A stretch of 64,000 nucleotides of DNA, from positions 1 to 64,000 of the forward strand of contig NZ_VFEU01000026.1 of the NCBI RefSeq assembly GCF_007858255.1. Direction: 5' to 3'. The stretch comes from Pseudomonas rhodesiae. Lineage in GTDB: Bacteria > Pseudomonadota > Gammaproteobacteria > Pseudomonadales > Pseudomonadaceae. Below are positions 1-8,555 of this stretch, piece after piece. Position numbers and translations under genes: made by a program. Every line of letters starts with the position of its first letter. The first letter of the stretch is position 1. Under the pieces are notes generated by a model. The model did no database searches and was not told the DNA's origin. It saw only the letters and a program-made list of their open reading frames with translations.

Positions 1-60
1 CTTGCGGGTTTGCTTGCGCTTGCCAGCGTACTCGGCGTCGGCGAAGGTCATCTGCTTCAT
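1..60 (-). CDS. IS5-family transposase, N-terminal 20 codons (truncated by window edge)
   Basis: On the minus strand an ATG at 60 opens a frame beginning MKQMTFADAEYAGKRKQTRK. This is the characteristic N-terminus of IS5-group DDE transposases, in which the sequence continues with a conserved acidic and proline-containing stretch. Only these 20 residues are visible, so neither the DDE residues nor the integrity of the gene can be judged. An internal ATG at 51 is an alternative start. The gene points away from the receptor it interrupts, off the left edge. Family assignment is from recognition of this N-terminal stretch alone. Confidence 0.75.
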   Translation of the reverse strand, partial: MKQMTFADAEYAGKRKQTRK

Positions 61-124
61 CGGGAAACTCGGTGGGTGGGGTCGCGGTATTTTGCCAAAT
101 CAGAAAGTCTTTTTCAGAGTTTCC
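1..124 (-). mobile_element. IS5-family insertion sequence, one end (continues off the left edge)
   Basis: The first 124 bases are the terminus of an insertion sequence. Read on the minus strand, the end begins GGAAACTCTGAAAAAGACTT (from position 124 down), followed by a short leader and the start of a transposase. The junction with the receptor gene carries TTAA/CTTA at 125-129, which fits the 4-bp YTAR-like target preferred by IS5 elements. The other end and the second target copy lie outside the window, so the duplication cannot be confirmed. Confidence 0.8.
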
Positions 125-891
125 TTAAGCATTCCGCTGGCGCCCTTGAGCACTTCGACCCGATCGTAGATCGCCATATTGGCGCTGAAGCTGTCGGCTT
201 GTACGTAGTCCTTGCCCATGTCCAGCGGCACGCCGTCGTACTGGTATTGGCCGAGCATCTTGAAGCCTCGGGAGTAGAAATACTTGCCGCCCATAGGGGA
301 CTCATAGGTGGTGATCCCCGGTGTGCGTTCCATCACATCGTCGATGGTGGTGAGGTTCTGGTCGTCCATCAGCTGGCGCGTGAGCACGCTCACCGATTGC
401 GGTGTTTCCCGCAGGCTATGTTCCCCTTTGCCGATGGTGACCGCACCGGTGGAGTAGGAACCGGTGCCGTCGGTAGCGGCGCCTAGGCGATGACCGGTGA
501 CCATCGTGGCGCCGAGGTTTAGCGCGCCGGTGTCGGCCGCCTGCGGCAACAGCAACCAGGTGCTGTCACCTTGGGGCTCGGCATGCAACCCTTGGCCGAG
601 CAGTAGCTGGCCGAGCGCTTGCTGACGGTCGAAGTTGCCGCTCAGGCCCGGACTGGATTTGCCAGCCACGCTGTTGGCGTCGTACGACAGGCTGATGCCG
701 GCCTGGCGGGCGAATTGGTCCAGCGCGCGGTCGAGGGGGCCGGCGGCGATGTTCCATTCACGGGCTTGCGTGCCGCCAGCGGCAGGGGCGGCCAGTGCGA
801 TGGACGGCAGCGCACCGCCGAGGCAGACACCGAGCAGAGCGGCCTGGACCGCGAGTTTGAGGGGGGAACGTTGAAGTGGGGACGCTTGCAT
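100..891 (-). pseudogene. TonB-dependent transducer/receptor interrupted by IS element
   Basis: This is the N-terminal part of an outer-membrane TonB-dependent receptor of the siderophore-transducer type. It has a signal peptide (about residues 1-34), an STN signalling domain (about 46-118, starting REWNIAAGPLDRALDQFARQ) and the start of the plug domain (RETPQSVSVLTRQ, then the usual RVEVLKGASGML). Just after GASGM the reading frame enters the IS element at 124 and stops after a few foreign codons. A normal receptor of this type has about 800 residues, so nearly all of the plug and the whole barrel are missing. It lies downstream of a FecI/FecR pair on the same strand, the standard order for cell-surface signalling systems. 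The remainder may lie beyond the IS, left of the window. Function is almost certainly lost. Confidence 0.9.
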
Positions 892-996
892 GACCGCGAA
901 GTGCTCCTGAAGGAAGTGAACAGAGACGGCCTGTTGATCGGCCTTTCCTTACAGGTCGAGCGGCAATGCGAATTCACCTCATTTATTTTTGAAGTT

Positions 997-1947
997 TCAA
1001 ACCCGGGGTGAGAGGGTCACCCAGTACCGACTGCGGTAAGTGACATCGACCTTGAGCGATTGCGCCACCAGGTTCAGCACCTGGTCGGTGTCGTCCAACT
1101 GATACGTACCCGATACACGCAGGTCCGCCACTGCTTCACTGCAACGCACCAGACCGTTTCTATAACGGGCCAACTCGGCGAGGAAGTCGTCCAGGCGCAT
1201 GTTGCGGGCGCTGATCACACCGTCGCTCCAGGCCCAAGGGTCCAAGCCGTTGGGGGTCGCAGGGCGAATGCCGTGGCGGTTGAACACCACTTGTTCCCCG
1301 GGTTTGATCAACTGTCGCGCGCGAGGGGCATCGCGCTCGGCAAATACGGCCACTGTGCCCCGCTGCACGGCGAGCCAAGTGCCTTGGGGCGCTTCACGCA
1401 CCAGCAAGCGGCTGTCGACGGTGCGCAGGTAGCCGTCGCGCGTCATCACCCAGAACGGCCTGCTGTCGGCGCCCGTCGTCACTTGGATTTCACCTTGGCG
1501 CAGTTGCACCTGACGTTGCTGGGAATTGAACGAAGTATCGATCGCGCTGGCGCTGTTGAGTTGGACTTGGCTGCCGTCGCTCAAGCCCACCCAGCGGCGT
1601 TCGCCGGTGGCGGTGCGGTAATCGGCGACCAGGGCCGGCAAAGGCATATAGTCGCGGCCCAGCCATGCCAGCCCCGCCGCGCCAGCAACCAGCCCCAGCA
1701 GTTTAAGGCTTTCGCGACGGCTTACACGTTGGCGCGCGCCACTCAGTGCATGACGGCCTAGCTGCGCCGGCACTTGGTTGAAATCGTCATTCATGGCCGA
1801 CACCCGCTCCCATACCTGTCGGTGTTCGGCACTGGTGTGCAGCCATCGCTCGAACGCAGCGGTATGGGCATCGTCGGCGACATTGAAGCGCAGGGTGATC
1901 ATCCACTGGATAGCCTGGTCGACCAGGCGTGGGTCACAGTTCGGCAT
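997..1947 (-). CDS. FecR-family anti-sigma/sigma-regulator
   Basis: A 316-residue FecR-type protein that relays the signal from an outer-membrane TonB-dependent transducer to its partner ECF sigma factor. The N-terminal cytoplasmic domain (about 1-85) has the DUF4880 pattern with AFERWLHTSAEHRQVWERV. A membrane segment near 85-105 follows twin arginines (SRRESLKLLGLVAGAAGLAW), which suggests Tat-type insertion as known for some Pseudomonas FecR proteins. The periplasmic FecR domain includes GLSDGSQVQLNSAS, and the C-terminal STN-like region is at about 255-316. The start overlaps the end of the sigma gene by 14 bp, so the two are translationally coupled. Its cognate receptor is the IS-disrupted gene just downstream, so it may now lack a signal input. 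Confidence 0.93.
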   Translation of the reverse strand: MPNCDPRLVDQAIQWMITLRFNVADDAHTAAFERWLHTSAEHRQVWERVSAMNDDFNQVPAQLGRHALSGARQRVSRRESLKLLGLVAGAAGLAWLGRDYMPLPALVADYRTATGERRWVGLSDGSQVQLNSASAIDTSFNSQQRQVQLRQGEIQVTTGADSRPFWVMTRDGYLRTVDSRLLVREAPQGTWLAVQRGTVAVFAERDAPRARQLIKPGEQVVFNRHGIRPATPNGLDPWAWSDGVISARNMRLDDFLAELARYRNGLVRCSEAVADLRVSGTYQLDDTDQVLNLVAQSLKVDVTYRSRYWVTLSPRV

Positions 1948-2449
1948 AGCGCAACCGATAGCAGGCGTGGAGCGCCTTGGACAGATCGCGCTCCACGGTG
2001 GCTTTGGACACGTCCAGGCGCAGGGCGATCTGCGCGCACGTCAAACCGTCCAGTTGCGCCAACAGGAAGGCTTCGCGCATGCGTGGCTTGAGCTGATCGA
2101 GCAGACGGTCGATTCGCTCCAGGCTGTCGAGAATCAGCAGCCGGGTTTCTTCCGACGGTGCCTCCAACTGAGGAAAATGCGCGAGGCTTTCGAGGTAGGC
2201 GCGTTCCAGTTCACGGCGTCGATAGTGGTCGATCATCAGGCTGCGCGCGATGCTGCTCAAGTACGCCCGTGGCTGCAGCAGGGGCTTTTGCTGGCGCGCC
2301 TTAAGCAGGCGGACGAAGGTTTCCTGAGCCAGGTCGGCGGCATGTTCGTGGCAGCCGGTGCGCCGGCTCAACCAGCCGCGCAGCCAGGCGTGATGGGCGT
2401 GGTACAGCTGGCCGATGATTGCAGAGTCCAGTGGGTGATCGCTCGACAT
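1934..2449 (-). CDS. ECF sigma factor, FecI-like
   Basis: A 171-residue extracytoplasmic-function sigma factor of the iron-starvation type. Region 2 includes the motif HAADLAQETFVRLLKARQ with YLSSIARSLMIDHYRRREL, and region 4 is a helix-turn-helix (LDGLTCAQIALRLDVSKATV). It should direct RNA polymerase to the receptor gene when the FecR partner is activated. The start chosen is the ATG at 2449, which has AGGA at a good distance; an ATG two codons upstream (2455) overlaps that site. A strong Fur box stands just upstream, so expression should be iron-repressed. It forms a sigma/anti-sigma pair with the overlapping gene at 997-1947. The interrupted receptor downstream is the presumed target. Confidence 0.93.
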   Translation of the reverse strand: MSSDHPLDSAIIGQLYHAHHAWLRGWLSRRTGCHEHAADLAQETFVRLLKARQQKPLLQPRAYLSSIARSLMIDHYRRRELERAYLESLAHFPQLEAPSEETRLLILDSLERIDRLLDQLKPRMREAFLLAQLDGLTCAQIALRLDVSKATVERDLSKALHACYRLRYAEL

Positions 2450-2476
2450 GGGCATCCTGGCGTCGATGTCTTAATT

Positions 2477-2495
2477 GATAATGTTTCGCATTCTA
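2477..2495 (-). promoter_or_regulatory. Fur box upstream of the ECF sigma gene
   Basis: On the minus strand the 19-mer TAGAATGCGAAACATTATC matches the Fur consensus GATAATGATAATCATTATC at 14 of 19 positions, with a perfect right half (CATTATC). It lies about 28 bp before the sigma start, where binding would block transcription when iron is plentiful. The count was made by eye. Confidence 0.7.
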
Positions 2496-2627
2496 GTCCT
2501 TGTGCATGGCGATGGGCAATCGACGTTCTTAGCGCCGACCGGCCTTTCAAAGCGTATCCAGATCAATTTTTTGTGTGGGTCGGGCGCGCTGACTAATCTA
2601 CGGGCTTTCACCCAGGACGACTCGGGC

Positions 2628-3257
2628 ATGATCGATTTTGCAACCTTGGCGGTTTTTTCCGGCGCAGTGCTGTTGTTGCTCCTGTCACCGGGGCCGAACA
2701 TGGCGTTCGTAATCAGTCATGGCATCTCCCATGGCTGGCGCGGTGGCCTGGCCGCGAGCCTGGGGATCGGTGTGGCCGACATGGTGTTGACGGTGCTGAC
2801 CGCCACCGGTGTCACCGCAGTGGTCGCCGGTTGGCCGCCGTCGTTCGACCTGATTCGCTATGCCGGCGTGGGCTACCTGCTGTGGCTGGCGTTCAAAACC
2901 GTGCAAAAACGCTCCGGCAAAGCGGTCGCTGCCGTCGAGCCCGTGGCGCTCAAGCGTGTATTCCTGCACGCCATGCTCAACAGTCTGCTCAATCCCAAGG
3001 CGTTGCTGTTTTTTGTCGTGTTCCTGCCGCAGTTCGTACGACCCGAGGCGGGGGCGATTGCCGGGCAACTGTCGCTGCTTGGGGGAATTCTGACGCTGAT
3101 CGCTGCGATATTTCATGGCGTGCTGGGGATCAGCGGCGGCGCCATCCGCCGTTGTTTCAGTGGCCGCCCGGGCAGCGCCATGCTGCAAAGATGGGGGCTG
3201 GCCACTGTGTTGACGGCGTTGGCAGTGCGCCTGGCGCTGATGTCCCGGCCCGCTTGA
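2628..3257 (+). CDS. LysE/RhtB-family amino-acid exporter
   Basis: A 209-residue inner-membrane exporter of the LysE/RhtB type, with about six hydrophobic segments. It carries the family signature near the N-terminus (LLLLSPGPNMAFVISHGISH), the loop R.YAGVGYLLWLAFKTVQK and the conserved stretch NSLLNPKALLFFVVFLPQFV in the second half. These proteins expel amino acids or related metabolites; the substrate cannot be read from sequence. The ATG at 2628 is preferred because the family motif begins immediately after it and AGGA lies upstream; the frame is open further upstream without family similarity. It is divergent from the Fur-controlled sigma gene and probably independent of it. Confidence 0.9.
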   Translation: MIDFATLAVFSGAVLLLLLSPGPNMAFVISHGISHGWRGGLAASLGIGVADMVLTVLTATGVTAVVAGWPPSFDLIRYAGVGYLLWLAFKTVQKRSGKAVAAVEPVALKRVFLHAMLNSLLNPKALLFFVVFLPQFVRPEAGAIAGQLSLLGGILTLIAAIFHGVLGISGGAIRRCFSGRPGSAMLQRWGLATVLTALAVRLALMSRPA

Positions 3258-3265
3258 TGCCGCCT

Positions 3266-3946
3266 TTAGCCCAGGCGTGCGGCCGCGCGCGCGGTGATCT
3301 CGCCACGGGTCTTGCGCGATTCGACGGTGCGCTTGTTGGCTTCATCCAGCACCGCCTGCGGAGCGGTGTCCGGGCGGCCGGCGTTGAAGGGCGGGGCCGG
3401 CGCGTATTCAAGCTGCAACTGCACCAATTGCGCGGCCTCCGGGCTGTACAGCTCGGCGGCCAGGGTCAGGGCGAAATCGATCCCGGCCGTAATGCCCCCA
3501 CCGGTCAATAGGTTAGCGTCGCGCACCACGCGGTCTTGCACCGGGATGGCGCCGAGCGGGGCGAGCATATCGTGGTAGGCCCAATGCGTGGTGGCCTTGC
3601 GACCGCGCAGCAGGCCTGCCGCGCCGAGCACCAGCGAACCGGTGCACACCGAGGTCACGTAACGCGCGGTATCGGCCTGGGCCTTGAGGAAGTCCAGGGT
3701 CACCGGGTCTTCCATCAGCGCGCCGACGCCCGAACCGCCGGGCACGCAGATCACGTCCAGGGCGGGGCAATCGGCGTAGGTCATGGTCGGGGTGAACACC
3801 AGGCCGGTACTGGAGGTGACCGGCGCCAGGTCCTTCCACACCAAGTGCAGCTTGACGTCCGGCAGCGAGCCCAGCACGTCATAGGGGCCGGTAAGGTCCA
3901 GTTGCTGGATGCCGGGAAACAAAACAAAACCGATATGCAGGGTCAT
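3266..3946 (-). CDS. inhA: Isonitrile hydratase InhA (DJ-1/PfpI family)
   Basis: A 226-residue DJ-1/PfpI-superfamily protein that I recognise as close to the Pseudomonas putida isonitrile hydratase, which converts isonitriles to N-substituted formamides. The features are MTLHIGFVLFPGIQQLDLTG at the N-terminus, the glutamine-amidotransferase-like elbow with the nucleophilic Cys in VTSVCTGSLVLGAAGLL, and the following GRKATTHWAYHDMLAPLGA. The length equals that of the known enzyme. The ATG at 3946 is used because a longer frame upstream adds residues foreign to the family. It is divergent from a DJ-1/AraC regulator starting 90 bp away, the usual arrangement for a regulator and its target. Confidence 0.88.
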   Translation of the reverse strand: MTLHIGFVLFPGIQQLDLTGPYDVLGSLPDVKLHLVWKDLAPVTSSTGLVFTPTMTYADCPALDVICVPGGSGVGALMEDPVTLDFLKAQADTARYVTSVCTGSLVLGAAGLLRGRKATTHWAYHDMLAPLGAIPVQDRVVRDANLLTGGGITAGIDFALTLAAELYSPEAAQLVQLQLEYAPAPPFNAGRPDTAPQAVLDEANKRTVESRKTRGEITARAAARLG

Positions 3947-4036
3947 CAAGAACGCTCCGAGATAGGGGTGGACGGCCTCACTGTAGAGGCCTAGGCTTTG
4001 GCGAATACGCCATTGAGCCCACAAATCACGCCAATC

Positions 4037-5005
4037 ATGACCCGAACCGTCCACGTCCTCGCGTTCCCCAATGCCCAAGTGCTCGACGTCACCGGGCCGT
4101 TGCAAGTGTTCGCCTCCAGCAATGACCTGGCGCGCCAGCGCGGTCTGCCGCTGCCTTATGCCGTGTCAGTGATTGCCGCCCAGACGGAACCGGTGATGAC
4201 CTCTGCCGGCCTGGCGCTGGTGGCCGAGCCGCTGCCCGCCGTCGATGCGCCGTGCGACACCTTGGTGATCGCCGGCGGCTGGGGGGTGTACAACGCCGCC
4301 GATGACCCGTCGCTGGTGGCGTGGGTGCGCGATAAGGCCCGGCATACCCGGCGCATGACCTCGGTGTGCACCGGCGCGTTCCTGCTGGCTGCCAGCGGTC
4401 TGCTCGACGGTTGCCGCGTGGCGACCCACTGGACGCGTTGCGAGGAGCTGGCCAAGCGCTTCCCGTCGCTGACGGTGGAGGCCAATCCGATTTTCATCCA
4501 GCAGGGTTCGGTGTGGACTTCCGCCGGCGTCACCGCTGGCATCGACTTGTGCCTGGCCTTGGTGGAGGAGGACCTGGGGCGCGCCGTGGCGTTGGAAGTC
4601 GCGCGCCATCTGGTGGTATTTCTCAAGCGCCCGGGTGGGCAATCGCAATTCAGCGCGACCCTGGCCCTGCAAGAGGGCGGCAGCCGTTTCGCCGAACTGC
4701 ATGCGTGGATCGCAGAACACCTCACCCTCGATTTGAACATCGCCACTCTGGCCAGCCAGGCTGGCATGAGCGAGCGCAGCTTTGTGCGCCACTACCGCGC
4801 CGAAACCGGCCAGACTCCTGCACGCGCCGTGGAGCTGATCCGTGTCGAAACCGCGCGCCGGCAATTGGCCGACAGCAGTGCCTCGATCAAGCGTATCGCC
4901 GTGCAGTGCGGTTTTGGCAGCGAGGAAACCCTGCGCCGCAGCTTCCTGCGCGCCCTCGACGTGACGCCCCAGGCCTATCGCGAACGCTTCAGCGCGCCGG
5001 CCTAG
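4037..5005 (+). CDS. GlxA-family transcriptional regulator (DJ-1 domain plus AraC HTH)
   Basis: A 322-residue regulator with an N-terminal DJ-1/PfpI-like domain (about 1-175, including MTSVCTGAFLLAASGLLDG and the following ATHW) and a C-terminal AraC-type double helix-turn-helix (about 215-318; ATLASQAGMSERSFVRHYRA, then IKRIAVQCGFGSEETLRRSF). Proteins of this architecture sense small metabolites and activate neighbouring genes. Its divergent neighbour inhA is itself a DJ-1 enzyme, so it probably controls isonitrile hydratase. The start at 4037 is where similarity begins; the frame is open 13 codons further upstream. The stop overlaps the convergent hydrolase stop by 4 bp. Confidence 0.9.
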   Translation: MTRTVHVLAFPNAQVLDVTGPLQVFASSNDLARQRGLPLPYAVSVIAAQTEPVMTSAGLALVAEPLPAVDAPCDTLVIAGGWGVYNAADDPSLVAWVRDKARHTRRMTSVCTGAFLLAASGLLDGCRVATHWTRCEELAKRFPSLTVEANPIFIQQGSVWTSAGVTAGIDLCLALVEEDLGRAVALEVARHLVVFLKRPGGQSQFSATLALQEGGSRFAELHAWIAEHLTLDLNIATLASQAGMSERSFVRHYRAETGQTPARAVELIRVETARRQLADSSASIKRIAVQCGFGSEETLRRSFLRALDVTPQAYRERFSAPA

Positions 5006-5901
5006 GCGAGCAACTCCAGCAGCGCATCCAGGGTCGCCTGCGGTGCCTCCTGAGGGATGTTATGGCCCACGCCGGGCAGCACGCGGCGCTGATAAACGCC
5101 GCTGAAGTGCACCGCGTCTTCATCTTCCTCAGAGGGCGGCCCCACGCCGTCGTCGGCGCCGCATAGGGAAATGCTGGGCACCGTGATCGCCGGTTGTTGC
5201 GCGAGGGCCTGTTCGATCGATTCCAGTGCGGGATCGCCGGGCGCATACATGAAACGGTGGCGATACGAGTGAATCACCACCTCGACAAAATCCGGGTTAT
5301 CGAACGAAGGCGCCGTCTGCTCGTACAGGCTCGGGCCTGCGGACCAGGTCGGCGACCACAGTGACCACAACAGTTCACACAATTCACGGCGGTTGGCGGT
5401 CAAGCCGTCGACGCCGCGCTGTGTGTGGAAGTAGTACTGGTACCACAAGCGATGCTCGGTTTCGGGCTGGCGTGGCGCGGTGGACTGGGCAATGTCCTGA
5501 ATGTTGTAGCCATCCCCGCTGACCAGCGCGCGCACCCGTTGCGGCCACAGTGCGGCGACGATGCACGCGGCGCGCCCACCCCAGTCGTAGCCTGCCAGGG
5601 TGGCGCGGGGGATCGCCAGCGCATCCATGAAATCCAGCAAGTCCTTGGCCAGCGCTGCCTGTTGCCCGGAGCGCAGCACCTGATCGTGGATAAACCGCGT
5701 CGGGCCGTAACCGCGCAGGTACGGGACCAGCACACGGTAGCCACGCTCGGCCAGCGGCGGCGCGATAGCGTCATAGGCGCGCGGGTCGTAGGGAAAGCCA
5801 TGCAGCAGAATCACCGGCTCGCCGTCCAGGGGGCCATGAGTTTCATAGGCGATGTCGAGCATGGACGTGCGCACGTACAGCAGTGGAGCGAGGAGGGCCA
5901 T
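5002..5901 (-). CDS. Alpha/beta-fold hydrolase, epoxide-hydrolase/dehalogenase-like
   Basis: A hydrolase of about 299 residues with the oxyanion motif HGFPYD, the nucleophile elbow GYDWGGRAA (Asp nucleophile, as in epoxide hydrolases and haloalkane dehalogenases, rather than Ser), a cap region with aromatic residues in the middle, and a C-terminal catalytic His in PGVGHNIPQEAP. The acid is probably in CGADDGVGPPSEE. The substrate is unknown. The ATG at 5901 is preferred; the frame extends 19 codons upstream into the end of the GH15 gene. It is the last gene of an apparent SDR-GH15-hydrolase run on the minus strand. It converges with the AraC regulator, with a 4-bp overlap. Confidence 0.85.
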   Translation of the reverse strand: MALLAPLLYVRTSMLDIAYETHGPLDGEPVILLHGFPYDPRAYDAIAPPLAERGYRVLVPYLRGYGPTRFIHDQVLRSGQQAALAKDLLDFMDALAIPRATLAGYDWGGRAACIVAALWPQRVRALVSGDGYNIQDIAQSTAPRQPETEHRLWYQYYFHTQRGVDGLTANRRELCELLWSLWSPTWSAGPSLYEQTAPSFDNPDFVEVVIHSYRHRFMYAPGDPALESIEQALAQQPAITVPSISLCGADDGVGPPSEEDEDAVHFSGVYQRRVLPGVGHNIPQEAPQATLDALLELLA

Positions 5902-5929
5902 GGGAAGGTTCCTATGGGTGGATCGGGTT

Positions 5930-7756
5930 CTACGGTTGCCACACAGTCTTGGCGCCACTGAGCTTACGGTCCAGAAACGTGGCCGCGCTGATCAAGGCCA
6001 AGTGGCTCAACGCTTGGGGTGTGTTGCCCAGGTGACGCGCCTGGTTGTCGAACTCTTCGGCGTACAGGCCTAGTGGGTTGGCGTAGCGCAACAGTTGCTC
6101 GAACTCCAGGTGGGCTTTTTCCACCTGGCCGGCGCGGGCCAGGCATTCGACGTACCAGAACGAGCACGCGGCGAACGCACCTTCGGTGCCTTGCAGGCCG
6201 TCGATCTGGCTGTCGTCGTTGCGATAGCGGTAGACCATGCCGTCGCGCACCAGGCTTTTCTGGATCGCCTCCAGGGTGCTCAGCCAGCGCGGGTCCGTGG
6301 CCGCGACGAAGCGCACCAGCGGCATCAACAGCATCGAACCGTCCAGCGCGGTGCTGCCGATGTACTGCACAAAATGCCCGCGTTCTTCGCTCCAGAAGTT
6401 GCTCCAGATATCGGCGTAGATCGCCTGGCGAGTCTGGTCCCAGCGCGCGAACGGCGCCGGCAGCGAGCGCTTGGAGGCCAGACGGATCGCACGATCCAAC
6501 GCCACCCAGCACATCAGTCGCGAGTGCAGAAAATGGTGTTGCTCACCGCGCATTTCCCAGATGCCGACATCCTTGTGGTTCCAGATTTCGCAGACCTGAT
6601 CGGCAACCTCCACGGTATGTTTCCAACCTTCGTGGGAGATGGCTTCGCCGTACTTGTTGACCAGGTAAACCGCGTCCATCAGTTCGCCGTAGATATCCAA
6701 CTGAATCTGATCGAACGCTTCGTTGCCGATGCGCACCGGCGTGGCGCCGCCGTGGCCGCCGAGGTGGTCCAGCTCGGTCTCCGGCAGTTTCTGGCGACCG
6801 TCGATGCCATAGAGGATGTTGATTTTGGTCGGCTGGCCGCAGCAATCGCTGACCCGCCCCCTGAGCCAGCGCATGTAAGCGTTGGCTTCCTCGACAAAGC
6901 CCAGGCGCATAAAGGCGTAGACGGTGAACGAGGCGTCGCGGATCCAGGTGTAGCGATAGTCCCAGTTGCGCTCGCCGCCCGGGGTTTCCGGCAGGCCGAA
7001 AGTGGCGGCGGCGATGATCGCGCCGTGCCGGCGCGAGGTCAGCAGTTTGAGCGCCAGGGCCGAGCGGTTGACCATCTCGCGCCAGCGCCCGCGGTAGGTG
7101 GATTGGGCGATCCAGCCGCGCCAGAACTTGAGGGTGTGGGCCAGGGCCAGGTCGGTGCAGCCACCGTCTACCCGTGGGTCGTCCTGGCCACCGAATACGA
7201 ATTCGGCCGTTTCTTCCTGATTCAGGGTGAAGGTGGCCACGGCTGCGTTGTCGTCGAGCTGCAACGTCTGGCTGCCGGACAACCGCAGGCCGGGTTGGCC
7301 CTGGGCGGTGAAGCACACGGTGCCGTTGTCGAGGCCGGCGTGGGTCGGCGTTCGCCCATAGTCGTGACGCACCGCGCAACGCAGGTGCAGAGTGGCACTG
7401 CCGCTGACCACTCGCACGCGGCGGATCAGCAGCGGCAGGTCGTCGATCTCTTCGCTGATAGTCAGCAGGTCGGTGATTTCCACCACGGCAGTGTCGCTGA
7501 GCCAGCGGGTTTGCAGAACGTTGGTGTCGGGCAGGTAGATCTGCTCGCGGCGCGCGTTGGGCAGGTCTGGGGTGAGTTGGAAGGTGCCGGCCTCGGGCGA
7601 GTCCAGCAGTGCGCAAAAGATCGACGGGCTGTCGAATTCCGGCCAGCAGAAAAAGTCGATGCTGCCTTTGTCGTTGACCAGGGCGGCGCTGCGCATATCG
7701 CCGATGATGCCATGGGCATCGATGGCGCTTTGGGGTTCGTTTTTAAGATCAACCAT
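5930..7756 (-). CDS. Glycoside hydrolase family 15 protein (glucoamylase/trehalase-like)
   Basis: A 608-residue cytoplasmic GH15 enzyme with no signal peptide. The N-terminal beta-sandwich domain (about 10-220) begins GIIGDMRSAALVNDKGSIDF, typical of bacterial GH15 enzymes that include trehalases and glucoamylases. The (alpha/alpha)6 barrel has NWDYRYTWIRDASFTVYAF, and near the C-terminus the segment with a candidate catalytic glutamate, GLQGTEGAFAACSFWYVECL, is intact. It would hydrolyse alpha-linked glucose, plausibly trehalose, which would fit an osmolyte role, but the specificity cannot be told from sequence. It overlaps the SDR gene by 8 bp, so the two are probably co-translated: a sugar-releasing enzyme beside a possible glucose dehydrogenase. 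Confidence 0.9.
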   Translation of the reverse strand: MVDLKNEPQSAIDAHGIIGDMRSAALVNDKGSIDFFCWPEFDSPSIFCALLDSPEAGTFQLTPDLPNARREQIYLPDTNVLQTRWLSDTAVVEITDLLTISEEIDDLPLLIRRVRVVSGSATLHLRCAVRHDYGRTPTHAGLDNGTVCFTAQGQPGLRLSGSQTLQLDDNAAVATFTLNQEETAEFVFGGQDDPRVDGGCTDLALAHTLKFWRGWIAQSTYRGRWREMVNRSALALKLLTSRRHGAIIAAATFGLPETPGGERNWDYRYTWIRDASFTVYAFMRLGFVEEANAYMRWLRGRVSDCCGQPTKINILYGIDGRQKLPETELDHLGGHGGATPVRIGNEAFDQIQLDIYGELMDAVYLVNKYGEAISHEGWKHTVEVADQVCEIWNHKDVGIWEMRGEQHHFLHSRLMCWVALDRAIRLASKRSLPAPFARWDQTRQAIYADIWSNFWSEERGHFVQYIGSTALDGSMLLMPLVRFVAATDPRWLSTLEAIQKSLVRDGMVYRYRNDDSQIDGLQGTEGAFAACSFWYVECLARAGQVEKAHLEFEQLLRYANPLGLYAEEFDNQARHLGNTPQALSHLALISAATFLDRKLSGAKTVWQP

Positions 7757-8549
7757 TGTCGCGAAACTCCGGATACAGGCTCATGCCGCCATCGATAAAC
7801 AGGGTGCTGCCGACCACATAGTCGGAGGCGTCGCTGGCCAGCCACACCACGGCGTTGGCCACGTCCTCCACGTCACCCACGCGACCATAGGGAATCAGTT
7901 TGAGCAACTCTTTTTGCGCCGCACCTTCGGTGGCGGCGCGGTTGATGGCGGTGCGAATCGCCCCCGGCGCGATGCCGTTGATACGAATGCGCTGCTCGCT
8001 GACTTCCTGGGCGAGGGTGCGCATCAGCATCTCCACGCCGCCTTTGGATGCCGCGTAGTTCGCATGCCCGGCCCAGGGGATCACTTGGTGCACCGAGCTC
8101 ATATGGATAATTTTGCCCGCCGCTCGCGACACGCCTTCGCGTACGCCTTGGCGCTTGAAGATGCGCACCGCCGCACGGGCGCAGAGGAATTGCCCGGTCA
8201 GGTTCACGCCGATGACCGCGTTCCAGTCGTCGAGGCTCATGTCGACGAAGGCGGCGTCCTTCTGCATGCCGGAGTTGGCCACCAGGATGTCCAGGTGCCC
8301 GAAGGCGTCGAGGGTCTGGGCGAACAGCCGTTCCACATCGTCTTCCTTGGAGACATCCGCGCCGATGGCAATCGCCCGGCCACCTTCGGCATTGATCTGC
8401 GCCGCCAATGCTTCGGCGGGGGCGGCCTGGGCGTTGTAATTGAGCACCACCGCGGCGCCGGCTTGCGCCAGGGCTTTGGCCGCACCGGCGCCGATTCCGG
8501 AACTGGCGCCGGTTACCAGCGCTACTTGTTGCTCCAACGAGATATGCAT
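7749..8549 (-). CDS. SDR-family oxidoreductase, glucose 1-dehydrogenase-like
   Basis: A 266-residue classical short-chain dehydrogenase. It has the cofactor motif VTGASSGIGAGAAKALAQAG, the structural NAG-like motif (VANSGMQKDA), catalytic Ser in IIHMSSVHQV, YxxxK in NYAASKGG, and a C-terminal stretch SDYVVGSTLFIDGGMSLYP that resembles bacterial glucose 1-dehydrogenases. It probably oxidises a sugar with NAD(P). The ATG at 8549 follows AAGG; a GTG two codons upstream (8555) is possible. It is the first gene of a unit with the GH15 enzyme, which could release glucose as its substrate; this link is inference. Confidence 0.88.
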   Translation of the reverse strand: MHISLEQQVALVTGASSGIGAGAAKALAQAGAAVVLNYNAQAAPAEALAAQINAEGGRAIAIGADVSKEDDVERLFAQTLDAFGHLDILVANSGMQKDAAFVDMSLDDWNAVIGVNLTGQFLCARAAVRIFKRQGVREGVSRAAGKIIHMSSVHQVIPWAGHANYAASKGGVEMLMRTLAQEVSEQRIRINGIAPGAIRTAINRAATEGAAQKELLKLIPYGRVGDVEDVANAVVWLASDASDYVVGSTLFIDGGMSLYPEFRDNG

Positions 8550-8555
8550 GCACAC

